A stretch of DNA of 64,000 nucleotides. Origin: Membranipora membranacea. Its lineage: Eukaryota; Bryozoa; Gymnolaemata; Cheilostomatida; Membraniporidae. The stretch lies in the NCBI GenBank assembly GCA_914767715.1, contig OU612068.1, forward strand, positions 15,066,001 to 15,130,000. Direction: 5' to 3'. A model generated the notes under the pieces. The model saw only the letters and a list, made by a program, of their open reading frames with translations. It did no database searches and was not told the DNA's origin. Both the position numbers and the translations under genes were made by a program. Shown one piece after another: positions 62,471-64,000 of this stretch (the first letter of the stretch is position 1; each line of letters opens with the position of its first letter).

Positions 62471-63836
62471 ATGGAGGTCCCTGCCAACCTTCAGATAGGA
62501 TGTAGAATACAGGCAACCACAAAGGATGATGTGAAAATTGGAAAAGTTGCATTTGTCGGTCTCACAAGCTTTGCACCAGGTGTGTGTTTGTTATTTATTT
62601 ATTTTATATAATAATTAATAATAATATTTATAATTTCTATTGAACTGTTGTTGTTGTTTTACTCACTCACTGGATCATGATCATTGCCAAATTAATCCTA
62701 TGAAGTTCATGTATGTATGTATGAGCCCCACCTCTAACCATGACATGATGATGGGATTGAACCTAGGCTCCTTCAACAAACAAGTGAAGAGAAGGATTCC
62801 TACTTTCCGTCGTGTCAACTGGTCCAACTTCAATCAATGACCACTTATCTACAAATACAAAATACTGGAGAATCGAGAGTATCACCATAAAAAGCTATGT
62901 GAGGCAGTGAAGGACAACATCAAGATCTATGCTAGCCTGTCTTGACAAGCTACTCTCATACACGTTGCCTTTAACTATTTGTTATTTGTATACTTTCAAG
63001 CCGACCTCTATAAATAAATACCTACTGTATCGAGGCTTGACAGGCCAAGCAAATGAGGAGACAAGGAGGAGAATTTGTGCCATGGTCCCCTAGGACTTGC
63101 AAGCCTGTATTTTGCCCATGTCCAGCCTCACAACCACCCAAACTGAAGAATCTATTACACCACTCATCTAACACAACTCAACCGCACAAATTAGCCTAAT
63201 ACAAAATGAAGAGAGTGCATTGTGTTGTCCATTCCTCTGAAGTTTTGTGGCATATAATCCTGTGGTATTTCCTATATAGATAAACAAAACAAGATTGCAT
63301 TCAATTTTGAGTCTCACCATATAAAATACTGAACGATTTATTGTCTATATTTTGTTTTTACCACTCAGGAAAGTGGGTCGGAGTTGTACTGGATGATGAT
63401 AGTGGTAAAAACAATGGAGAGGTACAGGGTAAGAAGTACTTTAGCTGCCCGGACAATCAAGGCATATTTGTCAGACCAAACCAGGTTGGTCAATGATTGA
63501 ATTTTCTGTCTCTGCACATGCATTAGAAACTAACTCCTTGATAGCTAAGTTGGATTTGATCGCAAATACGTTAGCATTCAGTTGCATTGTGAATATATCA
63601 TGTGATATTTCAAACTATTTTCAAAACGAATCAAGATCAGTTTTCACATCTCCTGTTTTAAGGTGGTTGTATTAGAAGAACTTGAAGGGAGCGACCCCAT
63701 CTCTCTGGCTGAGCCTGCTACACCTAAATCAAAGCCAAGTGGTTTGAAGAGACCAACAAGTATAGCTACTCCTGGATCTGGAGTTAAACTGCCAGGCACT
63801 TCTGGTTTGCGGATGCCAAGTGCTTCAGGGACAAAG
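62471..63836 (+). CDS. DCTN1: CAP-Gly protein, probably dynactin p150 (partial)
   Basis: Three exons join in phase: 62471-62579, 63369-63484 and 63663-63836. The gene continues beyond the window. The first exon starts MEVPANLQIGCRIQAT and enters a CAP-Gly domain: a GKVAFVGLTSFAPGKWVGV-type core, LDDDSGKNNGEVQGKKYF, then CPDNQGIFVRPNQ. The GKNNG motif is the site that binds the C-terminal EEY/F of tubulin, EB1 and CLIP-170. A Ser/Pro/Thr/Lys-rich linker with repeated Gly-Leu-Lys and PGSG patterns follows, as in p150Glued, where it adds microtubule affinity. The single N-terminal CAP-Gly followed by such a linker favours dynactin subunit 1, but CLIP-type or other CAP-Gly proteins are not excluded without the coiled coils. 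Confidence 0.72.
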
Positions 63837-64000
63837 GTTGCTTTCTCTGTTTGTTTTTTTTTGACCCCGTAGTTCAAGGTATACTACATCCATTTCAGGA
63901 AACTACAATAAAGAGTTGTTATTTAACACGTCTGTCAAATTCCTGACAGCCTTGCAATGAATGAAGAAAGGGATGAACTTCATTAGCAAATAAGAAAACC

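Overview
This 64-kb window is eukaryotic and animal. Genes are split by many short introns with GT-AG or occasional GC-AG ends, base composition is AT-rich, and the protein set is metazoan (clathrin heavy chain, proteasome Rpn6, neuroguidin, EMC4, a dynactin-type CAP-Gly protein). The density of small DNA transposons and tRNA-derived SINEs would suit a sponge or another early-branching animal, but I cannot fix the species from sequence alone. Exons were joined by eye, using splice sites, phase and protein similarity recalled from known families.

Layout. EMC4 (minus, 191-1959, first exon not found) and neuroguidin NGDN (plus, 4293-10946) diverge from a transposon-rich spacer. NGDN runs tail to tail into PSMD11/Rpn6 (minus, 11270-17254). 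After a spacer with a SINE comes a divergent, truncated clathrin heavy chain paralogue (plus, 20106-25708). It has nine open, phase-consistent exons and encodes only the N-terminal beta-propeller and the start of the linker (404 codons). A gene-poor 10-kb stretch (25.7-35.8 kb) holds MITEs, a nested hAT element, a copied piece of PSMD11, a (TATC)n microsatellite, a 183-bp satellite-like array and a minisatellite. The complete clathrin heavy chain gene follows (minus, 35767-51433, 29 coding exons, 1682 aa). Upstream of it lie tandem arrays, an unrecognised multi-exon minus-strand gene (54149-57290), retroelement scraps and a piggyBac-like derivative. The window ends in the first three exons of a CAP-Gly gene, probably dynactin p150 (DCTN1).

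The recognised genes are housekeeping and do not form an operon or pathway. The main biological point is a full-length clathrin heavy chain sitting about 10 kb from an apparently intact gene for a free-standing clathrin terminal domain with altered cargo-groove residues. The second theme is a rich set of short DNA transposons with clear target-site duplications (8-bp hAT type, TTAA piggyBac type, TA type), several inside introns of these genes.
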